Shown one piece after another: positions 42,231 to 50,698 of a DNA stretch of 64,000 nt. The stretch covers positions 1-64,000 of the forward strand of contig LJZT01000005.1 in the NCBI GenBank assembly GCA_001314905.1. The letters are read 5' to 3'. Position numbers and translations under genes: made by a program. Numbering within the stretch: the stretch's first letter is position 1; every line of letters begins with the position of its first letter. The notes beneath the pieces are model-generated. The model was not told where the DNA came from, searched no databases, and was given only the letters and a program-made list of their open reading frames with translations. This DNA comes from Phormidium sp. OSCR (GTDB taxonomy: Bacteria > Cyanobacteriota > Cyanobacteriia > Cyanobacteriales > Geitlerinemataceae).

Positions 42231-45200
42231 ATGAAACGTCCCTTCAAGTCTGCGGACATTCTGGCCCCAAGATGCCCGCCACGAGTCCGTCAAACGCGCC
42301 GGGGGATTCCCTTACGGGCGGTTTTAGTGGCGCCGTTTGCCTTACAAATTGCCTTAGCTGTGGGAGTCACCGGTTGGCTGATTGCTCGCAACAGTCGTGT
42401 GGCCAGTGAGACTATGGGACAGGCCCATCAACAGCAAGTTAGCGAGATGGCCCTTCATGATCTCGAAGAACATCTCCAAGAGCTGATTCAGGTCTCCCAT
42501 CTCAATCGCCGCCATCTCGAAAGCCAACTTCTCGATCCCGCTTCGATTGACTATATTGAAGCCCTGTTGTGGCATCAGTTACAAACCTTTCCCCTAGTCT
42601 CAGCCATTGGCTTTGTCAACGTCAATGGAGATGGGATGGGGGTGATTCAGGGAGGCGGCGATCGCAGTTTAACGCTACAACGGCGCAATGGCCGCCTACG
42701 GGCGTTATGGGTGGATGAAACGGGGGCTGAGATTGAAGAGGATGAAACCTTGAGGGACTTTAACCCACAAACGATTCTGAGCTATCAGACTACCTTACGT
42801 CGCGCTACAGCCGGCTGGAGCGAGGTGGTGGTGTCTCCTCTACCTCCGTTGACTCCCTTGATTACGTTTTCAGAACTCGTCGGGCCTGAGGATAATCCCA
42901 TGGGAGTGATGACCGTGGCCCTGGAACTGACGAGCCTCAATCATCTGTTGCGTCATCATCATCTTGGCGACAAAGGAGAGTATTTCTTAGTCGATCGCCA
43001 AGGAGGACTTCTGGCCACATCCTTGGCGACATCTGATGAGAACCGAGAGCTATTTTTAGACGAAATTAAGCAGAATCGGTCGGCCCAGGACAGTCAATTT
43101 TCTACAATTGCCCAGGTTAGTGCCGGAGTCCAGGCCAAGATGGGCTCTTGGCAAGGTGTGAATGAGTCTGAACGCCTGAGGTTGAGTTTGAATGATATTC
43201 CCCATTTTGTGACCATTACCCCGTTTCAAATGGATGGGGGCATTGATTGGTTGCTGGTGACGACGATGCCTCAGTCCCAGTTTTTGGGTCATCTCGAGGC
43301 CAGTAGTCGTCAAACCTTGATGATTTGTTTGGTCGCCATTGCTGTGGCGGCAGGGCTAGGTTGGTGGGCCTCTCACTGGATTGCTCGTCCGGTGAAGCGA
43401 TTACAGCAGGCGGCCCGAGATGTGGCTGATGGTAATTTTGCGCGGCGGGTTCAGGTGCGGCAACCGCAGGAAGTGGCGGATTTGGCTGATTCGTTTAATC
43501 TTATGAGTGAGGATTTGGAGCGATCGCACCTGCATTTAGAAGCCACAGTCGCCGAACGCACTCAGGAACTCAAGCAAGAAATTCAAGAACGACAGGCGAT
43601 TACTGCTGAACTCCATCGCTCAGAAACCCGCTATCGTCTCTTGGCTGAAGGCACTCAGGAGGCGATCGCCCTGCTGCATGAAGGACACTTTAGTGATTGT
43701 AATCATGCGGCGTTGGAGCTGTTCGATGTGGCCAGCAAAGAGGAGTTTTATGGTCTAACCCCCTGGGGTCTCTCCCCACCCTATCAACCGGATGGTCGTT
43801 CCTCCCAGGAGGCGTCCCAAGATTGGATTAACAAGGTCTTAGAGTCGGGTTCACAACGGTTTGAGTGGGTTCACCGACGGCTTGATAACCGTTCCTTCTT
43901 TGCCGAAGTTTGTCTGAGTGCCATTGAAGTTGAAGATAGCATTCTCATCCAAGCCGCCATCCGCGATATTAGCGAAACCAAACAAGCTGAGGCTGAACTA
44001 CGGGCGAGAGAGGAGCAGTACCGAACCCTCGTCGAAACGGCCAACTCGATCATCTTGCGTTGGAACCTCGAAGGCACAATTACCTTCATCAATCGTTACG
44101 GTGAAGCCTTTTTGGGCTACGGGCAGGATGAGTTACGAGGACAATCGCTGTCGGTGATTATTCCCGAAACCGGAACCACCTTTAACTGGCGACAGTTCGC
44201 CCAGGAGTTAGCTGACAATCCTGATTGTCGGACTACTCGCGAAGATCCCAATGTCTGTCGGGATGGAACCTGGGTTTGGGTTCTCTGGACGAATCAGCCC
44301 ATCTTTAATCCCGATGGGACGTTATTGGAGATTCTGGCGGTTGGTAATGATTGTACTGAGCGTAAACGGGCGGAGGTGGAATTGCGAGAGGCCAAGGAAG
44401 CGGCTGATTTGGCAAACCGGGCCAAAAGTGAGTTTATCTCGAATATGAGTCATGAGTTGCGAACGCCTCTTAATGGCATTCTCGGGTATAGTCAGATCTT
44501 TAAGCGTCAAACCCATCTTCCTCCGGCGGTTCTCAATGGGGTGGAGGTGATTCATCAATGTGGAACCCATTTATTGACGCTGATTGAGGATATTCTCGAT
44601 TTTTCCAAGTTGGAAGCCCAGCGGATGACCCTGGTGGATAATCCTTTTGCTCTAGGCCAGTTCTTAAACACGGTGGTTCAGATGTTTGAACTCAAGGCGG
44701 CTCAGAAGCGGTTGACGTTTGTCTGTGAGGCGGCAGAATCCCTGCCAATGGCGATTATTGGTGATCAAAAGCGTTTGCGTCAGGTTCTGATTAATCTGTT
44801 GGGGAATGCGATTAAGTTCACCGAGAGGGGAGAGGTGACGTTTGAGGTGTCCCTGGTTCAGTCGGCCTCCTCCGCGACAGGCGATCGCTGTCTGATTCGT
44901 TTTGCGGTGCGCGACACGGGGATTGGGATGAGTGCTCAACAACTCTCGCGGGTTTTTCTGCCGTTTGAACAGGTCAGTGATCCTAGCTACCATTCTCAGG
45001 GGACCGGCTTGGGGTTAACGATTAGCCAAAAAATTGTCCATCAGATGGGAGGACGGTTGGAGGTTGAGAGCCAGTTGGGCCAGGGAAGTTGTTTTTCGTT
45101 TGAGTTATGGTTCCCTCAAGCCTCGACGTGGTTGGAGGAGAAGCAACCTACATTGGCTCTATGTCATGGGTATACTGGACTCCGCCGTCGTCTGTTGATT

Positions 45201-45812
45201 GTTGATGACACAGGGGCGAATCGTTTGACGCTGTGCCAGTTGTTAGGAGATTTGGGGTTTGAAGTCCTAGAGGCGAACCATGGAGATGAGGCTCTCAGGC
45301 TGGCTCTGGAGCAATCGATTGACCTGGTGGTGACGGATTTGCAGATGCCGGGCCTCGATGGGGTTGAGTTGATTCGTCGCTTTCGGGCTATTCCTGCTTT
45401 GGCTCAGGTGCCGATTTTTGTGGCCTCGGCGAGTCTGTTGGTTGAGGAGCGCGATCGCTGTTTGGCGGCGGGGTGCAATGATGTTCTGGACAAACCGATT
45501 GAGACGGAGATCTTGTTGGCACGCTTGCAGGAGTATCTCAATTTAGAATGGGTTGATGAGTCGGACAGTCACCTCACGGATGTGGCTGAGATGTCAACGG
45601 TTTCTGATCTAGAGCCGATGGTGTTTCCAGACTCTCAACAGCTCGATGAGTTGACTCATTTGGCGAAACGGGGCAGCCTGAAGCGGTTAATTGAGGTAGC
45701 GGACCAATTTAGGCTCGATAATCCTCAATTAGAACCGTTTGTGCAATACCTGAATCAGCTTGCTCGTAGCTATCAAGATAAAGCTATCTTAGAGCTATTG
45801 AATCGGTCTTAA
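42231..45812 (+). CDS. Membrane hybrid sensor histidine kinase (Cache-HAMP-PAS-PAS-HisKA-HATPase-REC)
   Basis: Starting at MKRPFKSADILAPRC (42231; the track start lies inside DUF427) the protein has 1,193 residues. TM1 about 27-50; periplasmic Cache-like sensor to 360; TM2 LMICLVAIAVAAGLGWWA; HAMP 385-435; PAS1 463-580; PAS2 596-713; HisKA with FISNMSHELRTPLNGIL; HATPase with GTGLGLTISQKIV; receiver (RRLLIVDDTGANRLTL, phospho-Asp in VVTDLQMPGLDG, Lys in DVLDKPI); and a 90-residue tail. It senses an unknown periplasmic ligand and can relay phosphate internally or to the two downstream receivers. No Hpt domain is visible. Confidence 0.93.
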   Translation: MKRPFKSADILAPRCPPRVRQTRRGIPLRAVLVAPFALQIALAVGVTGWLIARNSRVASETMGQAHQQQVSEMALHDLEEHLQELIQVSHLNRRHLESQLLDPASIDYIEALLWHQLQTFPLVSAIGFVNVNGDGMGVIQGGGDRSLTLQRRNGRLRALWVDETGAEIEEDETLRDFNPQTILSYQTTLRRATAGWSEVVVSPLPPLTPLITFSELVGPEDNPMGVMTVALELTSLNHLLRHHHLGDKGEYFLVDRQGGLLATSLATSDENRELFLDEIKQNRSAQDSQFSTIAQVSAGVQAKMGSWQGVNESERLRLSLNDIPHFVTITPFQMDGGIDWLLVTTMPQSQFLGHLEASSRQTLMICLVAIAVAAGLGWWASHWIARPVKRLQQAARDVADGNFARRVQVRQPQEVADLADSFNLMSEDLERSHLHLEATVAERTQELKQEIQERQAITAELHRSETRYRLLAEGTQEAIALLHEGHFSDCNHAALELFDVASKEEFYGLTPWGLSPPYQPDGRSSQEASQDWINKVLESGSQRFEWVHRRLDNRSFFAEVCLSAIEVEDSILIQAAIRDISETKQAEAELRAREEQYRTLVETANSIILRWNLEGTITFINRYGEAFLGYGQDELRGQSLSVIIPETGTTFNWRQFAQELADNPDCRTTREDPNVCRDGTWVWVLWTNQPIFNPDGTLLEILAVGNDCTERKRAEVELREAKEAADLANRAKSEFISNMSHELRTPLNGILGYSQIFKRQTHLPPAVLNGVEVIHQCGTHLLTLIEDILDFSKLEAQRMTLVDNPFALGQFLNTVVQMFELKAAQKRLTFVCEAAESLPMAIIGDQKRLRQVLINLLGNAIKFTERGEVTFEVSLVQSASSATGDRCLIRFAVRDTGIGMSAQQLSRVFLPFEQVSDPSYHSQGTGLGLTISQKIVHQMGGRLEVESQLGQGSCFSFELWFPQASTWLEEKQPTLALCHGYTGLRRRLLIVDDTGANRLTLCQLLGDLGFEVLEANHGDEALRLALEQSIDLVVTDLQMPGLDGVELIRRFRAIPALAQVPIFVASASLLVEERDRCLAAGCNDVLDKPIETEILLARLQEYLNLEWVDESDSHLTDVAEMSTVSDLEPMVFPDSQQLDELTHLAKRGSLKRLIEVADQFRLDNPQLEPFVQYLNQLARSYQDKAILELLNRS

Positions 45813-45824
45813 CTGAAATTTCTG

Positions 45825-47831
45825 ATGAATGCAATCCTGACGGCAACTCAATCGATTCTTATTGTGGATGATGATCCGGCTAATTTAGAGGTTCTCTCTA
45901 ATTTGCTAGAACGATCTGGATATGAGGTCCTGATTGCTCGGGATGGCTATAGTGCGATCGAACGAGCTCGGTATGATCCGCCGGATTTGATTTGTTTGGA
46001 TGTGATGATGCCGGGGATTGATGGATTTGAAACCTGTCGCCGTTTGAAGAATCAGGCGGAAACGGTGGATATTCCGGTGATTTTCATGACGGCGTTATCG
46101 GATATTGAGCATCAGGTGATGGGGTTAGGGTTGGGGGCGGTTGATTACATCCCCAAGCCATTTTATGAGGATGTGGTCTTGTCGCGGGTGCAGTTACATC
46201 TCAAGTTACGCCGTTTAACGGATTCTCTGGCGAACCAGAATCAGCAGTTGGAACGGTTAGTCGGCGATCGCACGCATCAACTCCAAGACACGATTCATCA
46301 ACTGCAAGTGACGCAACGAGAGTTGGAACAACGGGAACAGCAGTTAGCTCATGATGCACTCCATGATTCGCTGACGGGACTCCCGAACCGGGTTTGGTTG
46401 ATGAATCGGATCAATACGCTGCTCCAGAATACGGCTAATTCTTCGGAATTTGCGGTGTTATTTTTAGACCTCGATCGCTTTAAAGTCATTAATGACAGTT
46501 TGGGACATTTGGCGGGGGACGCGTTACTTAAAACCGTGGCTGGACGACTTCTAGAAATCCTTGGACATGATCCGCAAACTTTGGATAGTTTGAGTCCTGA
46601 TTTTCCTGAGACGGGATGGAGTACAGTCTCTCGTTTAGGGGGCGATGAATTTGTGGTTCTTTTAGAAAATGTTGCTGGCTTAGATGATGTGTTAGAGGTC
46701 GCTCGTTGCATTCAACGTCAGTTTTCGCTGCCGTTTCATTTAGCGAATAATTACGAAGTCTTCACGAATGCTAGTATTGGTATTGCTCTTAAGAATACTC
46801 AGTATCTCCATTGCGAAAATGTTTTGCGAGATGCGGACATTGCCATGTATCAAGCCAAACAGGCGGGTCGGGGACGGTATGCAATTTTTAATCCGCAAAT
46901 GCAGGCTCGGGCTAAGTTACGTTTGGAGTTAGAAAATGATTTACGCCATGCCGTTGAACATAAACTGCTGATTCGGGAACCTTGGCAAGACAGTCATGAC
47001 CGTCAGAATTTAAGGGGCCAGAGGAATAATGAGTTTAGTTTGTATTATCAGCCTCTTGTTTGTTTGCAAACCGGTAGGATTCGTGGTTTTGAGGCGTTGC
47101 TGCGTTGGCATCATCCGAAAAAAGGTTTGATTTCTCCGGTAGATTTTATCCCCATTAGTGAGGAGATTGGGTTGATTCATGAATTGGGAAGTTGGGTGTT
47201 TTGGGAGGCTTGTCAGCAATTGTCAGATTGGCGATCGCAGTTTCCGCACTTACAAGATTTAACCCTAAATGTCAACCTCTCTACAATTCAATTGATGCAA
47301 CCTCAGTTAGTGGAGTTAATCGAAAATGCTTTAATGGGAGTACAACTGCCCCAAGGCTGCATCAAACTCGAAATCACGGAAACCTGTTTACTCCAAAGCA
47401 ATGCCCAAGTTTTTGATATTCTCCGAAAACTTCAAGAATTAGGATTATCTCTTTGTATTGATGACTTTGGCACGGGATATTCGTCCTTAAGCCGTTTACA
47501 TGAGTTTCCCGTCCATACCCTCAAGATTGACAAAGCCTTTGTTGCTCGTTTACAAGAGAAGTCAAACGGAGTCTCGGAAAATGGCAATGAAATCGTCCAT
47601 ACCATTATCACTCTGGCTCATGCTCTGGGGATGGATGCCGTGGCGGAGGGGATTGAAACCCCCACGCAGTTGGCTATTGTGCGAGCCATGGGCTGTGAAC
47701 TGGCTCAGGGCTATCTGTTCTCTCGTCCACTTCCCCCCCAGGAGGCTGAGACGTTTTTGGTTACGCCAGAACGATTTACAGCTTGGCTGACCGCGGCGAT
47801 TCATCATTCAACGCCCTCTTCTACCACTTGA
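45825..47831 (+). CDS. REC-GGDEF-EAL response regulator (cyclic-di-GMP turnover)
   Basis: A 668-residue protein. Receiver (5-125) with SILIVDDDPANLEVL, phospho-Asp in LICLDVMMPGIDG and Lys in DYIPKPF; coiled coil; GGDEF (about 180-360) with intact SRLGGDEFVVLL; EAL (about 400-650) with FEALLRWHHPKKGLISP, LEITETCLL and IDDFGTGYSSLSRL. Both catalytic centres look complete, so it may make and degrade cyclic di-GMP. The RxxD inhibitory site expected just before GGDEF is missing, and an insertion of roughly 15 residues lies there instead. Twelve bases after the hybrid kinase, it is the likely output of this operon. Confidence 0.93.
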   Translation: MNAILTATQSILIVDDDPANLEVLSNLLERSGYEVLIARDGYSAIERARYDPPDLICLDVMMPGIDGFETCRRLKNQAETVDIPVIFMTALSDIEHQVMGLGLGAVDYIPKPFYEDVVLSRVQLHLKLRRLTDSLANQNQQLERLVGDRTHQLQDTIHQLQVTQRELEQREQQLAHDALHDSLTGLPNRVWLMNRINTLLQNTANSSEFAVLFLDLDRFKVINDSLGHLAGDALLKTVAGRLLEILGHDPQTLDSLSPDFPETGWSTVSRLGGDEFVVLLENVAGLDDVLEVARCIQRQFSLPFHLANNYEVFTNASIGIALKNTQYLHCENVLRDADIAMYQAKQAGRGRYAIFNPQMQARAKLRLELENDLRHAVEHKLLIREPWQDSHDRQNLRGQRNNEFSLYYQPLVCLQTGRIRGFEALLRWHHPKKGLISPVDFIPISEEIGLIHELGSWVFWEACQQLSDWRSQFPHLQDLTLNVNLSTIQLMQPQLVELIENALMGVQLPQGCIKLEITETCLLQSNAQVFDILRKLQELGLSLCIDDFGTGYSSLSRLHEFPVHTLKIDKAFVARLQEKSNGVSENGNEIVHTIITLAHALGMDAVAEGIETPTQLAIVRAMGCELAQGYLFSRPLPPQEAETFLVTPERFTAWLTAAIHHSTPSSTT

Positions 47832-47846
47832 CAGTATTAGCTCGGT

Positions 47847-49193
47847 ATGAACTCACAACAGCTCGACTACGGCACGATTCTGATTGTCGATGACAATCCC
47901 GCTAATTTGGATGTTTTGTCGGATTTTCTCGATAGTTCGGGATTTGAGGTGTTGGTGGCTCAAGATGGCACGAGTGCTATCGATAAGGTCAACTATGCTC
48001 CGCCTCATCTGATTTTGTTGGATATTATGATGCCGGGAATTGATGGGTTTGAAACCTGTCGCCGCCTCAAAGCTAATCCCGACACTCAGGAGATTCCCAT
48101 TATTTTTACCAGTGCTTTGGCCGATACGGTGGATAAGGTGAAGGGCTTATCCCTCGGAGCGGTCGATTATATCACAAAACCCTTTCAACAAGAGGAGGTT
48201 TTAGCCCGAGTTCGTCTGCATCTGAAGCTCTATTTTATTGGGCAAGAGTTGGCACAACAAAATCTGTTGTTGGAGCAACGGGTGAGTGAACGGACGGCAA
48301 AACTCAATCAAGTGATTCAGGAGTTGCAAACGGCTCAGGTCCAATTGATTCAGAGTGAAAAAATGTCGAGCTTGGGGCAATTAGTCGCAGGTGTTGCTCA
48401 TGAAATTAACAACCCGGTTAACTTTATTTTCGGTAATTTAACTCATGCTAATGACTATACATCAAGTTTGCTAGAAATCATTAAAACCTATCAAGATAAG
48501 TATCCTGAGCCTGATGACGAGTTGCAAGAAGTTCTGGAAGAATTGGAACTGGATTTCTTGATTGAAGATTTGCCTAAGTTGCTGCGATCGATGCAGGTGG
48601 GAGCGGAGCGGATTCGCGAGATTGTTTTGAGTTTACGGAAGTTTTCCCGCATTGATGAGGCAGATTTAAAAGCCGTCGATATTCATGATGGCATTGATAC
48701 CACTTTGATGATTCTCCATAACCGCATTAAAGTGCGCTCAAGTAGCCCCGCGATTGAGATTATTCGTGATTATGGGGAGTTGCCCGATGTTGAATGTTAT
48801 TCGGGACAACTGAATCAGGTGTTTATGAATTTGCTGGCTAATGCCATTGATGCTCTCGAAGATAAACGGGAACGGGGGGAATCGACTTCAATTACGATTA
48901 GCACTCGTCGGCTGGCTGAGAATCGGGTGCGTATCTCCATCGCCGATAATGGTTTAGGTATGGAGGCGGAGGTTCGGGATAAGATTTTCAATCCCTTTTT
49001 TACCACAAAACCGATTGGGAAAGGCACAGGAATGGGGTTGGCGATCGCCTACTCCATTGTGGTTGAGAAACATAATGGCTCCTTAGTGTGTCTCTCGCAA
49101 CCGGGCCAGGGGACGGAATTTGTCATCGAAATTCCGGTTGTCCAAGAGACTCGCACTGCTGCGACTCCTGAAGTGGAAAAGGTGTCAGGTTAG
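47847..49193 (+). CDS. REC-histidine kinase response regulator
   Basis: A 448-residue protein in which the receiver precedes the kinase: REC (10-130; TILIVDDNPANLDVL, LILLDIMMPGIDG, YITKPFQ), coiled coil, HisKA-type region with phospho-His in LGQLVAGVAHEINNPVNFIFGN, and HATPase with NAIDALED, ISIADNGLGM and GTGMGLAIAYSIV. The receiver is very similar to that of the preceding gene, suggesting duplication. It lies 15 bases after the REC-GGDEF-EAL gene. Such REC-HK proteins in cyanobacteria often extend a phosphorelay. Its stop overlaps by four bases the end of the convergent M20 gene. Confidence 0.92.
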   Translation: MNSQQLDYGTILIVDDNPANLDVLSDFLDSSGFEVLVAQDGTSAIDKVNYAPPHLILLDIMMPGIDGFETCRRLKANPDTQEIPIIFTSALADTVDKVKGLSLGAVDYITKPFQQEEVLARVRLHLKLYFIGQELAQQNLLLEQRVSERTAKLNQVIQELQTAQVQLIQSEKMSSLGQLVAGVAHEINNPVNFIFGNLTHANDYTSSLLEIIKTYQDKYPEPDDELQEVLEELELDFLIEDLPKLLRSMQVGAERIREIVLSLRKFSRIDEADLKAVDIHDGIDTTLMILHNRIKVRSSSPAIEIIRDYGELPDVECYSGQLNQVFMNLLANAIDALEDKRERGESTSITISTRRLAENRVRISIADNGLGMEAEVRDKIFNPFFTTKPIGKGTGMGLAIAYSIVVEKHNGSLVCLSQPGQGTEFVIEIPVVQETRTAATPEVEKVSG

Positions 49194-50413
49194 GGGCGAT
49201 CGCCAAAGGTTTCAAGACAACGAATAAACATCTCCACTCCCATTGCCAAAGCCGTTTCATCAAAATCAAAGCGGGGGTGATGGTGAGGATAATCAAGTTG
49301 TTTGTTGGGATTCGCTGAACCGAGGAAGAAATAGCAACCGGGAACCGCCTCTAGGAAAAAGGACATATCCTCGCCGCCCATGGTTTGACAGTTGGGAACC
49401 ACCCCAGCGGAGGTTTCAACCACCCGTTCGGCGACACTGCGGACCAACTCTGCCATGTCAGGGTTGTTAATGGTAGCCGGATAGAGCTTCCAATAGTCGA
49501 GTTGATAACTCGCTCCGTAGGCTTGGGTAATCCCGGCTAGGGTTTCATCGATGCGGCGAGCAAAAAAGCCGTCATAGTCTGGTTTAAAGTAACGCACCGT
49601 TCCGCCCAACTCTGCTGTATCGGCAATAACATTCAGGGCGGAACCACTGTGAAACTCTCCGACGGTGACGACGGCGGCGTTGATGGGGTCTACATTACGG
49701 GAGACGATCGCCTGCAAGGCATTCACCACTTGCGCCCCGACGACAATGGCATCAACGGTTTGATGGGGAATGGCCCCATGACCCCCCTTACCGAGAATTT
49801 TAGCTCGGAACAGTTCGACGGCTCCCATGAGCGCCCCGGAACGAACCCCCACTGTGCCGAGGGGCAAGCTATTCCACAGATGCAGGCCAATGATGGCATC
49901 TACATCAGGATTCTTCAGCACCCCGGCCTCAATCATGGGTTTTGCGCCCCCTGGGCCTTCCTCTGCGGGCTGGAAAATCAGTTTAACGGTTCCGGGGAAG
50001 TTTCGATGCTGACTGAGGTAATAGGCGGTTCCTAGGGCGATGGTGGTATGGCCGTCATGACCGCAGGCGTGCATTTTACCGTCGTGACGGGATTTGTAGG
50101 GAACCTCGTTTTCTTCTTGAATTGGCAAAGCATCCATGTCGGCCCGAATGGCTAAAACGGGTCCGGGTTGGGTTCCTTCGATGACGGCCACAATGCCGGT
50201 TTTGGCAATCCCGCTTTGATAGTCAATGCCCCAATGACTGAGTTTTTCGGCCACAAACTCGCTGGTGAGGTGTTCTTGAAACCCCAGTTCAGGCCGTTGG
50301 TGTAGATGTCGCCGCCATTGCACCAGTTGCGGTTGGAGAGCGCGAATCTCGGGCCGCAGACGCTGGTGAAGCATGGCGGGGGAGGGGATGGAAAGGGAGG
50401 TTGAAGCTGTCAT
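49190..50413 (-). CDS. M20 family amidohydrolase
   Basis: A 407-residue metal-dependent amidohydrolase of the M20D group, which contains hippurate hydrolase, IAA-amino-acid hydrolase and N-acyl-amino-acid deacetylases. Landmarks: RRHLHQRPELGFQEH, AIRADMDALPI, the Cys/His metal motif HACGHDGHTTIALG, FQPAEEGPGGAKPMIEAG, IIGLHLWNSLPLGTVG, and the late His in YPHHHPRFDFDE. Length and motif spacing are normal. The substrate cannot be decided between these options. No signal peptide, so cytoplasmic. Single gene. Confidence 0.92.
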   Translation of the reverse strand: MTASTSLSIPSPAMLHQRLRPEIRALQPQLVQWRRHLHQRPELGFQEHLTSEFVAEKLSHWGIDYQSGIAKTGIVAVIEGTQPGPVLAIRADMDALPIQEENEVPYKSRHDGKMHACGHDGHTTIALGTAYYLSQHRNFPGTVKLIFQPAEEGPGGAKPMIEAGVLKNPDVDAIIGLHLWNSLPLGTVGVRSGALMGAVELFRAKILGKGGHGAIPHQTVDAIVVGAQVVNALQAIVSRNVDPINAAVVTVGEFHSGSALNVIADTAELGGTVRYFKPDYDGFFARRIDETLAGITQAYGASYQLDYWKLYPATINNPDMAELVRSVAERVVETSAGVVPNCQTMGGEDMSFFLEAVPGCYFFLGSANPNKQLDYPHHHPRFDFDETALAMGVEMFIRCLETFGDRP

Positions 50414-50698
50414 AGATGGAGGTATTCAAGGGAAATGTGAGATGGGTTTGAGGAGAGAGATGCCCCGTTTTCCCAGTTTAGGTGATTTTTTTGAGGATGT
50501 TTTGAATCTGGGTTTTAGGGAGGGGTTTGTGATGGGGCGATCGCCCGAACGGGAGCGGTTTGCGTCAAAAGGATGGGGGTATTGGGTTCGATATTGCTCT
50601 ACAATTGGGCGATCGCCTGTGGCATTGTTGAGGCAAAATGCCAAGATAATGGCAGTCTTGATCCTGTTTATCTGCTCCCTCGCTCGTTTCTGCTACTC

